Source of the DNA: Dehalococcoidales bacterium
Lineage (GTDB): Bacteria > Chloroflexota > Dehalococcoidia > Dehalococcoidales > UBA5760
Reading direction: 5' to 3'
DNA length: 8,360 nucleotides
Assembly: GCA_016931015.1 (NCBI GenBank)
Contig: JAFGFP010000066.1
Coordinates: 1-8,360 of the forward strand
Shown: one piece after another, positions 1-6,403 of the stretch
Layout: each line of letters opens with the position of its first letter
How positions within the stretch are numbered: position 1 is the first letter of the stretch
Translations under genes and position numbers: made by a program
Notes under the pieces: generated by a model
The model's input: only the letters and a program-made list of their open reading frames with translations
Told to the model about the DNA's origin: nothing
The model's database searches: none

Positions 1-311
1 CCGATATCGCTCTGCCCCAGCAGGAATACCTGCGGCTTAACCTGACCTACCACCTTCTCGGTAACGGCGAGATAGGCATCCGGCTGGTATTCTTTAAGCA
101 GGGAATCGGTAACTACATACACCTTATCGGCCCCGAAGGCAACTACCTCCTGAGCCAAACCGGCGACATCACTGCCCACCAGCAAGCAAAATAGCTCCTG
201 CCCCAGCCTAAGGGCCAACCGCCGGCCGCCACCCAGAAGCTCGGTGGTGACGCTATCCAGCTTACCCCCCCTCACCTCACCGAAAATCATGATTCCGCTA
301 TCTTCGGACAC
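1..311 (-). CDS. etfA: Electron transfer flavoprotein alpha subunit, N-terminal part (cut by window edge)
   Basis: ETF alpha pairs with ETF beta in a soluble FAD heterodimer that carries electrons between acyl-CoA dehydrogenase-type flavoenzymes and a membrane or other acceptor. About 103 codons are visible; the FAD-binding C-terminal domain lies beyond position 1. The visible part begins MSEDSGIMIFGEVRGGKLD and continues through the Rossmann-like N-terminal ETF domain, with segments such as FGADKVYVVTD and KPQVFLLGQSDIG that are typical of EtfA. I chose the GTG at 311 because a GGGGAGGT Shine-Dalgarno sits about 7 nt upstream; the in-frame ATG at 290 lacks a comparable site. The gene follows etfB by 35 nt, the usual beta-then-alpha order, which strongly supports the call. 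Whether this ETF bifurcates electrons cannot be judged without the C-terminal domain. Confidence 0.9.
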   Translation of the reverse strand, partial: MSEDSGIMIFGEVRGGKLDSVTTELLGGGRRLALRLGQELFCLLVGSDVAGLAQEVVAFGADKVYVVTDSLLKEYQPDAYLAVTEKVVGQVKPQVFLLGQSDI

Positions 312-346
312 TGGCGCTACCTCCCCAGCAACGCAGGAAACTTCAC

Positions 347-1150
347 TTACAGGGCATTTATCTCCCGGAGCTTAAGGGCCAGATTGGTCGCGGACTCTTC
401 CGGCGTCCCGCCGGCCACAATCTCACACTTACCCTCACGAACCGGCTGAAACAGCCTGACCAGTTTAGCCTGCCGGCCCGCCGCCCCGACCTGCGCCGGC
501 TCAAGGGCAATATCGGCCGGTTTCCAGATAACCGGCTCCTTCTTCTTAGCCGCCATGATTCCCTTAAAGGTAGGGTAGCGGGGCTCGCCAAGCTCGTTAC
601 TCACCGTGATTACGGCCGGTAGGGCTACCTCAAGCACCTGGTAGCCTTCATCGGTTACCCGTTCCACCCGGGCCTTACTATCGACGATATCCGCCTTCCT
701 GGCCAGGGTTACGCCGGGTAGCCCTAATATCTCGGCAATACCCAAACCTACCTGTCCCGCGTCCCAGTCGGCGGCCTGCCGCCCGCAAAAAATAAGACAG
801 TAGTCCCCTATCTTCTTGATGGCCGCAGCCAGGGCACAGGCCGTCGTCCAACTATCGCCCCCGCCAAAAGCCCCGTCCTCGAGCAGGACAAGCTCGTCAG
901 CCCCCATGGCGAGCGGCTTCCTAACGACGTCGCGTGAAAGCTCAGCGCCCAGACTGAGCGCCGTGACTTTGCCGCCCTGGGCGTCCTTGATTCTCAGCGC
1001 CGCCTCCAGGGCATACTCCGAATAAGGGTCGATTACCGGGGATATGTTCGGCGGCAGGGTTACCGTACCTTGAGCAGCATCGACCTTAAAGCTGGCGGGG
1101 GGTGCCTCGGGGTCGATTACCTGCTTGACACAGACTATTACGTTCATCAT
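347..1150 (-). CDS. etfB: Electron transfer flavoprotein beta subunit
   Basis: This is the beta subunit of the ETF heterodimer, which contributes the nucleotide (AMP, or a second FAD) site and docks with partner dehydrogenases. The 267 residues match the usual family length (about 250-265). It starts MNVIVCVKQVIDPEAPPASF, the standard EtfB opening. GRQAADWDAGQVG (residues 123-135) is the nucleotide-binding loop. The ETF beta signature is at residues 162-182 (VERVTDEG, then a conserved ALPAVIT), followed by NELGEPRYPTFKGIMAAKKK, the partner-recognition loop region. ATG at 1150 or at 1147 could be the start; a GGGAAAGG-like site lies upstream. The gene lies 52 nt after the fumarase beta gene and 35 nt before etfA, at the end of a carbon-metabolism run. 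A bifurcating type is possible, since the GRQAxDxDxxQVG form occurs in such proteins, but this is not established here. Confidence 0.95.
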   Translation of the reverse strand: MMNVIVCVKQVIDPEAPPASFKVDAAQGTVTLPPNISPVIDPYSEYALEAALRIKDAQGGKVTALSLGAELSRDVVRKPLAMGADELVLLEDGAFGGGDSWTTACALAAAIKKIGDYCLIFCGRQAADWDAGQVGLGIAEILGLPGVTLARKADIVDSKARVERVTDEGYQVLEVALPAVITVSNELGEPRYPTFKGIMAAKKKEPVIWKPADIALEPAQVGAAGRQAKLVRLFQPVREGKCEIVAGGTPEESATNLALKLREINAL

Positions 1151-1202
1151 ACCGGGCCTTTCCCTGACGATCGCTTAAGGACTCTGCGCTGTATTCCGGC
1201 CG

Positions 1203-1754
1203 CTACTCTCTCCGGTACTTAGCCTTGCCTTCATCGTAGAGGTCGCCGCCGTAGATGTCGTTAACCACCGTTACCGAGAAGTCCGCTACCTCCAGGCGGC
1301 GTATCGCCTCGGCACCGAGCTCTTCATAGGCGACCACCTCCGATTTCTTGATACTCCTGGCCGCCAGGGCACCGGCCCCGCCGATGGCCCCGAAGTAGAC
1401 CGCGTGGTACTTCGTCATCGCCTCCTTAACCGCTTCCGAGCGCATTCCCTTGCCGATCATCCCCTTAAGCCCCTCGGCAATCAGGCGCGGCGAGTAGCTG
1501 TCCATACGGCCGCTGGTGGTCGGCCCCGCCGAGCCAATCGGCCGCCCCGGCCGGGGCGGGGTGGGGCCCATAAAGTATATCGTCTGCCCCTTGATATCGA
1601 AGGGGAGGGGCTCGCCGTGTTCCAGGGTCTCAATCAGCCGCTTGTGGGCCGCATCACGGCCGACATAGATAACACCGTTGAGGAGAACATCATCCCCGGC
1701 CTCAAGACCCTTCAAGGTCTCCTCGTTAAGCGGTAAGCTAATCTTCTTTGCCAT
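1203..1754 (-). CDS. fumB: Class I fumarate hydratase, beta (C-terminal) subunit
   Basis: This is the beta subunit of the two-subunit, iron-sulfur class I fumarase, which interconverts fumarate and malate in the cytoplasm. The 183 residues are typical of the stand-alone C-terminal domain. Visible motifs are FMGPTPPRPGRPIGSAGPTT, running into the substrate-binding SGRMD (residues 81-85), then GMIGKGM (98-104) and YFGAIGGAGALAA (120-132), all characteristic of the fumarase C-terminal domain. ATG at 1754 has a clear GGAGG site 7 nt upstream. It follows the alpha-subunit gene after an 86 nt gap, longer than the other gaps in this run, and precedes etfB. Tartrate dehydratase beta subunits share the fold and could be confused with it. 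The neighbouring malic enzyme and methylmalonyl-CoA epimerase favour fumarase. The symbol follows the alpha/beta naming of two-subunit enzymes and does not mean E. coli FumB. Confidence 0.9.
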   Translation of the reverse strand: MAKKISLPLNEETLKGLEAGDDVLLNGVIYVGRDAAHKRLIETLEHGEPLPFDIKGQTIYFMGPTPPRPGRPIGSAGPTTSGRMDSYSPRLIAEGLKGMIGKGMRSEAVKEAMTKYHAVYFGAIGGAGALAARSIKKSEVVAYEELGAEAIRRLEVADFSVTVVNDIYGGDLYDEGKAKYRRE

Positions 1755-1840
1755 CTTTAAGCCTCCGAACTAATTAGTCACGCTTCAAGTCTCATTAAGA
1801 CGTCCCGGTAAAAAGGCTTCTCCAGAGCTTTAGGCCCAGC

Positions 1841-2689
1841 CTAGAGGAAAGCCTCTTTGTGCCGGGCGCACCAGCACTGCATATTAACGGCTACGGGCAG
1901 GCTGGCGATATGGGCCGGGAAGACGTCAACATGGACCGCCAGCGCCGTGGTCCTGCCCCCATAGCCCATGGGGCCGATGCCCAGGTTATTGACGCGCCGG
2001 AAAATCTCCCGCTCCAGCTCGGCAACCTCGGCATCCGGGTTGGGCTTACCCACCTCGCGCAGCAGAGCCTTTTTCGCCAGCAGAACGCACTTTTCCACGG
2101 TGCCGCCGATACCCACCCCGACGATAACCGGAGGGCAGGGGTTACTGCCCGCCTCATCCACGGCTTGAACGACAAAGTCGATAACCCCCTGACGACCCTG
2201 CGCCGGCTTGAGCATGGCCAGCCGCGACATATTCTCGGCGCCGCCCCCCTTGGGCTTGGCGATTATCCTGAGCTTGTCGCCGGGAACGACGTCGGTGTAG
2301 ATGATGGCCGGGGTGTTGTCCTTGGTATTGGTCCGGGCGGAAAAGGGGCGGCCTACCATGGACTTACGGAGGTAGCCCTCATCATATCCCTGGCGCACCC
2401 CCTCGTTTATGGCCGAGTAGAGGTCACCCCCGACGATATGGACATCCTGCCCCAGCTCCAGAAAGACGATGGCGTCTCCGGTGTCCTGGCACAGCGGGAC
2501 CTCTCCCTGAGCCGAAATCTCGATGTTCTCCAGTATCCGGCTGAGCACCTCGCGCCCCACCGGCGATTCCTCTGCGTCCCGTGCCTTCTTAATCACCGTT
2601 ACCACATCCTGGGGGAGATAGTAACAGGCTTCCTGAAAAAGGCGGGATACAGTCTTGGTTACTTCCTTAGCTTCAATCTCTCTCATCAC
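1841..2689 (-). CDS. fumA: Class I fumarate hydratase, alpha (N-terminal, [4Fe-4S]) subunit
   Basis: This is the cluster-binding subunit of two-subunit class I fumarase, partner of the next gene. The 282 residues match the usual length of about 280. Three cysteines sit in the expected cluster-ligand contexts: C67 in VPLCQDTGDA, C185 in GSNPCPPVIVGVGIGG and C272 in VNMQCWCARHKEA. KPKGGGAENMSRLAML (145-160) and GIGPMGYGGRTTALAV (237-252) are further family motifs. Translation may start at GTG 2689 or at the adjacent ATG 2686; an AGGAG site lies 6 or 9 nt upstream. It follows the malic enzyme gene by 38 nt. The protein ends at a TAG after ARHKEAFL, close to the usual family end, and the reading frame stays open for 20 more codons after the TAG (see findings). 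L(+)-tartrate dehydratase alpha is the main alternative. The symbol means alpha subunit, not E. coli FumA. Confidence 0.92.
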   Translation of the reverse strand: MMREIEAKEVTKTVSRLFQEACYYLPQDVVTVIKKARDAEESPVGREVLSRILENIEISAQGEVPLCQDTGDAIVFLELGQDVHIVGGDLYSAINEGVRQGYDEGYLRKSMVGRPFSARTNTKDNTPAIIYTDVVPGDKLRIIAKPKGGGAENMSRLAMLKPAQGRQGVIDFVVQAVDEAGSNPCPPVIVGVGIGGTVEKCVLLAKKALLREVGKPNPDAEVAELEREIFRRVNNLGIGPMGYGGRTTALAVHVDVFPAHIASLPVAVNMQCWCARHKEAFL

Positions 2690-2727
2690 GACCCACTCCT
2701 TTGCTATCTTATCTCAGCCACCAGCTA

Positions 2728-4083
2728 TTATGCCTCGGGAGCCGGCGGGATTAGCCCGGAGTTCATCAGGAGACCGGTGGCTTCCCTGGCCTCTTTAATC
2801 ATCTTCTCCACCCGTTTAGTCAGTTCCTCGCGGCTCGGGGTCTCCCGCGCCACGCCCTGCTCGATAGCCTTCATGCCCACGGCCACCGCCTCGCGGACGA
2901 AGACCTGCCACTCCGCCATGGTCGGGCTGATGTAGTCCTCGCTAAGGCCCTGCTCCTCGGCACACTTAGCCAGCTCGCAGGCGGCGGCAAGGCACATCTC
3001 ATCGGTAATCGTCCTCGCCTTAACGTCCAGGGTGCCCCGGAAGATAGCCGGGAAACCGGTGGAGTTATTCACCTGATTGGGAAAGTCCGACCGGCCGGTA
3101 GCCACAATCCTGACACCGGCCTCCTTGGCTTCCCAGGGCCAGATTTCCGGAATCGGGTTGGCGCAGGCAAAAAGCACGGCGTCCTTGGCCATCCCCTTAA
3201 GCCACTCCGGCTTGATAGTATCCGGGCCCGATTTCGAGAGCGAAATACAGACGTCAACCCCTTTAAGCGCCTGGCTGACGCCGCCCGTACGCCGCCCGGG
3301 GTTGGTCCGCTGGCACAAATCCCATTTGTAAGGGTTCGCCGCCTGCTTTGCCTCGAGATCGGTTCTCCCGGCGTGCAGGATACCCTTACTGTCGACGAAG
3401 ATGGCGTTCTCCGGCTTAACGCCGGCGGCAAAGAGCAGCCGGGCGATGGCCACGTTAGCGGCGCCCACCCCGATAAAGGTCACGCTTACCTCGGCTATCT
3501 TCTTACCCACAATCTTCAGGGCGTTAATCAACCCGGCCAGGGTGACGGCGGCGGTCCCCTGCTGGTCGTCGTGCCACACCGGGATGGCCATCTCTTTTCG
3601 CAGGGTGTCCAGAATGCGGAAGCACTTGGGATTGGCGATGTCCTCCAGGTTGATGCCGCCGAAGGACGGCTGCAGCCACTTGACGGCCTGGATGATGTCG
3701 TCGGGGTCTTTGGTATCGAGGCAGATGGCCACGGCGTCGACGCCGCCGAGGTACTTAAAGAGGAGCGCCTTACCTTCCATGACCGGCATACCCGCCTCGG
3801 GGCCGATATCGCCCAGCCCCAGCACCCGGGTGCCGTCGGAGACCACGGCTACCGTGTTCCACTTGCTGGTGTACTCGTAGACCTTCTCCGGGTCGTCCTT
3901 TATCGCCCGGCACGGAGCCGCCACCCCGGGGGTGTACCAGATGGCAAAATCATTGAAGTCACGCACGATACAGCGGGGCATGGTCTGCATCTTACCCCGA
4001 TAAAAGGGGTGCAGCCTCATAGCATCCTCGGCCGGCTTCCGCGCCTTAGCCAGGAGCTCCTCTTTGGTTAATTTCTGTGACAC
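2728..4083 (-). CDS. Malic enzyme (malate dehydrogenase, oxaloacetate-decarboxylating)
   Basis: Malic enzyme oxidatively decarboxylates malate to pyruvate and CO2 with NAD(P), or runs in reverse. The 451 residues fit the short bacterial form, with no phosphotransacetylase domain. Y50 in IWYTPGVAAPC is the catalytic tyrosine region, and VSDGTRVLGLGDIGPEAG (81-98) leads to the catalytic lysine K105 in VMEGKALLFK. Metal ligands are expected at E147/D148 (INLEDI) and in HDDQQGTA (171-178). The nucleotide-binding loop is FIGVGAAN (203-210), with D231 near the end of the second strand, a position compatible with NAD preference though not proof of it. FACANPIPEI (305-314) and NQVNNSTGFPAIFRG (336-350) are also conserved. 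The start is GTG 4083, with a near-perfect AAGGAGGT 6 nt upstream. It lies 54 nt after the epimerase gene and 38 nt before fumarase alpha, so malate made by fumarase could pass to pyruvate. Confidence 0.95.
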   Translation of the reverse strand: MSQKLTKEELLAKARKPAEDAMRLHPFYRGKMQTMPRCIVRDFNDFAIWYTPGVAAPCRAIKDDPEKVYEYTSKWNTVAVVSDGTRVLGLGDIGPEAGMPVMEGKALLFKYLGGVDAVAICLDTKDPDDIIQAVKWLQPSFGGINLEDIANPKCFRILDTLRKEMAIPVWHDDQQGTAAVTLAGLINALKIVGKKIAEVSVTFIGVGAANVAIARLLFAAGVKPENAIFVDSKGILHAGRTDLEAKQAANPYKWDLCQRTNPGRRTGGVSQALKGVDVCISLSKSGPDTIKPEWLKGMAKDAVLFACANPIPEIWPWEAKEAGVRIVATGRSDFPNQVNNSTGFPAIFRGTLDVKARTITDEMCLAAACELAKCAEEQGLSEDYISPTMAEWQVFVREAVAVGMKAIEQGVARETPSREELTKRVEKMIKEAREATGLLMNSGLIPPAPEA

Positions 4084-4137
4084 TCTCGCACCTCCTTAAA
4101 TCAGTAGATTATATCTTCCAGTGGCCGGCTCTGCTTC

Positions 4138-4542
4138 TCAGCAGCCCGGCTCAACCAGCTCGAGCGATACCCCACCGGCGGCCGCGGGCTGGAGATAGGC
4201 TATCCTGGCCCCGCCGGCGCCACTCCTCGGTTTTTCGTCAACCAGAGGCACCCCCTTTGCCTTAAGCAAATCCAGCACCGCCTCGATATCGCTGACCTCA
4301 AAGGCCAGATGGTTCAATCCCTCCCCCTTCTCCTCGATAAATCTGGCGATTTTACCTTCGGGGTCGGTCGGCTCGACCAGCTCAATCTTACTCTCCCCCA
4401 CCGGAATCAGGGCAATCTTGACCCCGGCCGCCTCCATAACCTCGACGTCCTGAACCTTAAGCCCGAAGGCGTCGGCATACACCTTAGCGGCGCTATCGAT
4501 GTCCTTTACGGCGATACCAATGTGGTTAACCCTGCGTATCAT
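4138..4542 (-). CDS. mce: Methylmalonyl-CoA epimerase (VOC fold)
   Basis: This enzyme interconverts the (R) and (S) epimers of methylmalonyl-CoA, linking propionyl-CoA carboxylation with the B12-dependent mutase. The 134 residues are the family's normal size and form two glyoxalase/VOC half-repeats. Likely divalent-metal ligands are H7 (VNHIGIAVKDID), E54 (KIELVEP), H78 (GLNHLAFEV) and E128 (VSLELVEP). Conserved framing segments are LIPVGESKIELVEP and EKGEGLNHLAFEVSD. ATG 4542 has a GGAGGGG site about 6 nt upstream. It is the first clear gene of the carbon-metabolism run, with a 250 nt intergenic stretch before it and malic enzyme 54 nt after it. A different VOC enzyme (a generic lactoylglutathione lyase-like protein) is the alternative. 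The motif set and the C4-acid neighbours make epimerase much more likely. No mutase gene is in view. Confidence 0.92.
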   Translation of the reverse strand: MIRRVNHIGIAVKDIDSAAKVYADAFGLKVQDVEVMEAAGVKIALIPVGESKIELVEPTDPEGKIARFIEEKGEGLNHLAFEVSDIEAVLDLLKAKGVPLVDEKPRSGAGGARIAYLQPAAAGGVSLELVEPGC

Positions 4543-4601
4543 GACTTTCCCCTCCGCTGGTTTATCTTTCTAAATCCGGGAATCCCCTCCACCCTAAACT
4601 G

Positions 4602-4638
4602 CCCCCCGGTCAATATTCTACTATATTTACCCCCCGGT
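4602..4638 (-). promoter_or_regulatory. Candidate promoter with flanking direct repeat upstream of mce
   Basis: The 250 nt gap between the HAD gene and mce is the only long gene-free stretch ahead of the carbon-metabolism run. On the minus strand it holds ACCGGGGGG twice (plus-strand CCCCCCGGT at 4602-4610 and 4630-4638), 28 bp apart. The A/T-rich spacer contains TAGAAT (plus-strand 4615-4620) and TATAGT (4620-4625), each one mismatch from a -10 box. A possible -35, TGGTTA, lies 17 nt upstream of TAGAAT but is weak. The repeat could be an operator overlapping a promoter; this is inference. I see no hairpin with a T-tract in 4640-4792 that would terminate the upstream selenium transcript. Confidence 0.3.
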
Positions 4639-4792
4639 AACCAGAACTTCTTAAACTTCCGCCTGAGCCGATGCATAAAAGCAGTAACCGTGGAGAGACG
4701 CTAACAAAGAGCAAAAGGTGAGGCTAAAGAGGGCTTAGGACACGAGATAATCCGAGATTAGCTGTGATGAGAATGGAACCGAGATGAGGCGG

Positions 4793-5263
4793 CTATTTAC
4801 GCAGCGAGGCGATGAGCCGGGCCGGCTTAAGAATCAAATCCAGGGCCTCGTTGATGCCGGTGGTCACCAGGTCGCTATTAGCTATGGTTTCCCAGGCGGC
4901 ACCCTCCGGCCCGATGACGCAGATTCCCAGGCCGGACTCCCGGAGCATGGCGACATCATTCGAGCCGTTACCGATAGCAACCACCCTCTCCCGGCCCAAC
5001 TGCTCAATGAACCTCAGCTTTTGACTCTGCTCGGTACCGGGCTCGACCTTGTGTATCTTAACCCCGAGGTTCTTCGCTATCGCCTGCGCGCCGCCGAGGG
5101 TATCCGCAGTGACCACATATATCTCCAGCCGCTTACCTAAAGCAGCTAATCTTTCCCTAACCCCGCTAATTACGCTACCGTCCAGGGTGATTGTCCCGTT
5201 AAGGTCCAGTACTAAATAGTCGAGCCGATACCCCTGCCGGCCGGGGATAGTAACCTCTATCAA
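4793..5263 (-). CDS. Soluble HAD-superfamily protein, P-type-ATPase-domain-like
   Basis: This small HAD-fold protein (156 residues, no membrane segment) resembles the soluble P-type ATPase-like group. Motif I is VLDLNGTITLDG with nucleophile D20, but the residue two positions on is N22, where classic HAD phosphatases have Asp. Motif II is T52 in YVVTADTLGGA, motif III is probably K82, and motif IV is AIGNGSNDVAML with D103. The C-terminal end, DLILKPARLIASLRK, is typical of the group. The start is TTG 5263; no ATG or GTG is near, MIEVTIPGR is a family-like opening, and GGAG lies 5 nt upstream. That GGAG overlaps the selD stop codon (TAGGAG), so the two genes are 7 nt apart and probably translationally coupled. 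It closes the selenium run. Substrate and reaction are unknown; a role in phosphate or selenophosphate turnover is only a guess from position. Confidence 0.85.
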   Translation of the reverse strand: MIEVTIPGRQGYRLDYLVLDLNGTITLDGSVISGVRERLAALGKRLEIYVVTADTLGGAQAIAKNLGVKIHKVEPGTEQSQKLRFIEQLGRERVVAIGNGSNDVAMLRESGLGICVIGPEGAAWETIANSDLVTTGINEALDLILKPARLIASLRK

Positions 5264-5270
5264 CTCGCTC

Positions 5271-6320
5271 CTACTTCACGATTATTTTGCCTTTGGGCTG
5301 GCTCACAATCTCGCCGATTACCGCCGCTTCGCTGACGCCCTTTCCCCTCAGGCGGCTCAAGAGCTCCGGGGCCTTACCCGCCGCTACCGAAATCAACAGC
5401 CCCCCCGAGGTCTGCGGGTCGAAGAAGATATCCGCCAGATACCTGGGCACCGCTTCGTCCACCTCGACCATAGGGGCCCGAAAATCTCGATTCCGGTATA
5501 AGCCGCCGGGAAGCAGGCCCATTTCAGCAAAACCCTTCGCCTGGGGTAAATACGGGACTGCCCAGGAATGGATAACCATACCCACTTCAGTGTCGCTAAC
5601 CATCTCACCGCCGTGGCCGAGCAGGCCGAAACCGGTGACATCGGTAGCGGCATGAACACCGACCTCTAGCATGACCTCCGAGGCGGTTTTGTTCAGGGTG
5701 GCCATAATGGTAATCGCCCGGGCGGCGGTTTCTCCGTCCACCATGTTACTCTTTACCGCGGTATTGATAATGCCCAGGCCCAGCGGTTTGGTCAGGATGA
5801 GCTTATCGCCGACCACAGCCCCGGTATTCTGAACCACCCTCTCCGGGTGAATGACACCGGTAACGGAAAGCCCGTACTTAAGCTCCTTATCCTCGACGCT
5901 GTGCCCGCCCACCAAGACTACCCCAACTTCGCGCATCTTGTCCAGCCCCCCGGCGATGATTTCCCTCAGCACCGAGATGTCCATCGCCTTAACGGGAAAA
6001 CAGACGATGTTCATGGCGGTAAGCGGCTTACCCCCCATAGCGTAGACATCGCTTAGGGCATTGGCGGCGGCAATCTGACCGAAGGCGTAGGGGTCGTCGA
6101 CCACCGGCGTGAAGAAGTCCACGGTCTGGACGATGGCTAAATCATCGGTCAGCTTATAGACGCCGGCGTCTTCGGCCCTCTCCAGTTTAGTAATCAGGTT
6201 CGGGTCGCTAAGAAGACTCAACCCGCCTAACGCTTTAGACAGGTCTCCCGGCCCTATCTTACAGGCGCAACCGGAACCGCTGACCGTCTCGGTAAGGCGC
6301 ACCTTATCCCCTTTTTTCAT
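5271..6320 (-). CDS. selD: Selenide, water dikinase (selenophosphate synthetase)
   Basis: SelD makes selenophosphate, AMP and phosphate from selenide and ATP, giving the activated Se donor for selenocysteine, 2-selenouridine and the Se-molybdenum cofactor. The 349 residues match the usual length of about 345. The N-terminal catalytic loop reads SGSGCACKIGP, with C18 and K21 in the positions of the catalytic Cys and Lys. The Cys codon is TGC, so this is the non-selenoprotein form. Asp residues that bind Mg-ATP are visible in VDFFTPVVDDP (D68), NALSDVYAMGGKP (D91) and ATDVTGFGLLGH (D227). FFDPQTSGGLL (299-309) is another SelD hallmark. ATG 6320 has GGGAGG about 7 nt upstream. A 186 nt leader separates it from yedF, so it may have its own promoter as well as read-through. 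The HAD gene follows after 7 nt. Confidence 0.97.
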   Translation of the reverse strand: MKKGDKVRLTETVSGSGCACKIGPGDLSKALGGLSLLSDPNLITKLERAEDAGVYKLTDDLAIVQTVDFFTPVVDDPYAFGQIAAANALSDVYAMGGKPLTAMNIVCFPVKAMDISVLREIIAGGLDKMREVGVVLVGGHSVEDKELKYGLSVTGVIHPERVVQNTGAVVGDKLILTKPLGLGIINTAVKSNMVDGETAARAITIMATLNKTASEVMLEVGVHAATDVTGFGLLGHGGEMVSDTEVGMVIHSWAVPYLPQAKGFAEMGLLPGGLYRNRDFRAPMVEVDEAVPRYLADIFFDPQTSGGLLISVAAGKAPELLSRLRGKGVSEAAVIGEIVSQPKGKIIVK

Positions 6321-6367
6321 ATGCCGCCTCCCTATCTCGTATTATTGTGGAAAACAAAAAAGGACGT

Positions 6368-6377
6368 CTTATATAAG
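6368..6377. promoter_or_regulatory. Perfect 10-bp AT-rich palindrome in the selD leader
   Basis: CTTATATAAG is a perfect palindrome about 48 nt upstream of the selD ATG, close to a second small palindrome GACGTC (6363-6368). On the minus strand it includes TATATA/TATAAG, which could serve as a -10 box for selD. No good -35 match is found 16-18 nt upstream. It could equally be a protein-binding site or chance. Confidence 0.25.
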
Positions 6378-6403
6378 GGGAAGCAAGACCGCCGGGGCTT
6401 CGG

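Noticed and set aside
1151..1202. Possible regulatory element between fumarase beta and etfB
   Set aside because: The 52-nt gap shows no hairpin or promoter-like pair beyond a ribosome-site-like GGGAAAGG.
1859..2935. Plus-strand open frame of 358 codons
   Set aside because: It lies antisense to the fumarase alpha and malic enzyme genes, both strongly supported by motifs. The translation has no recognisable domain and no ribosome site of note; it is a shadow of GC-rich coding sequence.
3373..4071. Plus-strand open frame of 232 codons
   Set aside because: It is antisense to malic enzyme, has repetitive Gly/His/Asp/Val composition typical of a reverse-frame shadow, and shows no family motif.
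4743..4785. Three copies of CGAGAT and a small TAATC-CGA-GATTA hairpin after the HAD gene
   Set aside because: The repeats are only 6 bp and irregularly spaced. The hairpin has a 5-bp A/T-rich stem and no T-tract, so neither a regulatory site nor a terminator is supported.
6241..6280. SelD as a selenoprotein with an in-frame TGA at the catalytic position
   Set aside because: The catalytic codon is TGC (Cys) and the frame has no internal TGA.
6350..6370. Rho-independent terminator before selD (T-run on the minus strand)
   Set aside because: The T-run is preceded only by the short GACGTC/CTTATATAAG palindromes, with no GC-rich stem directly before it.
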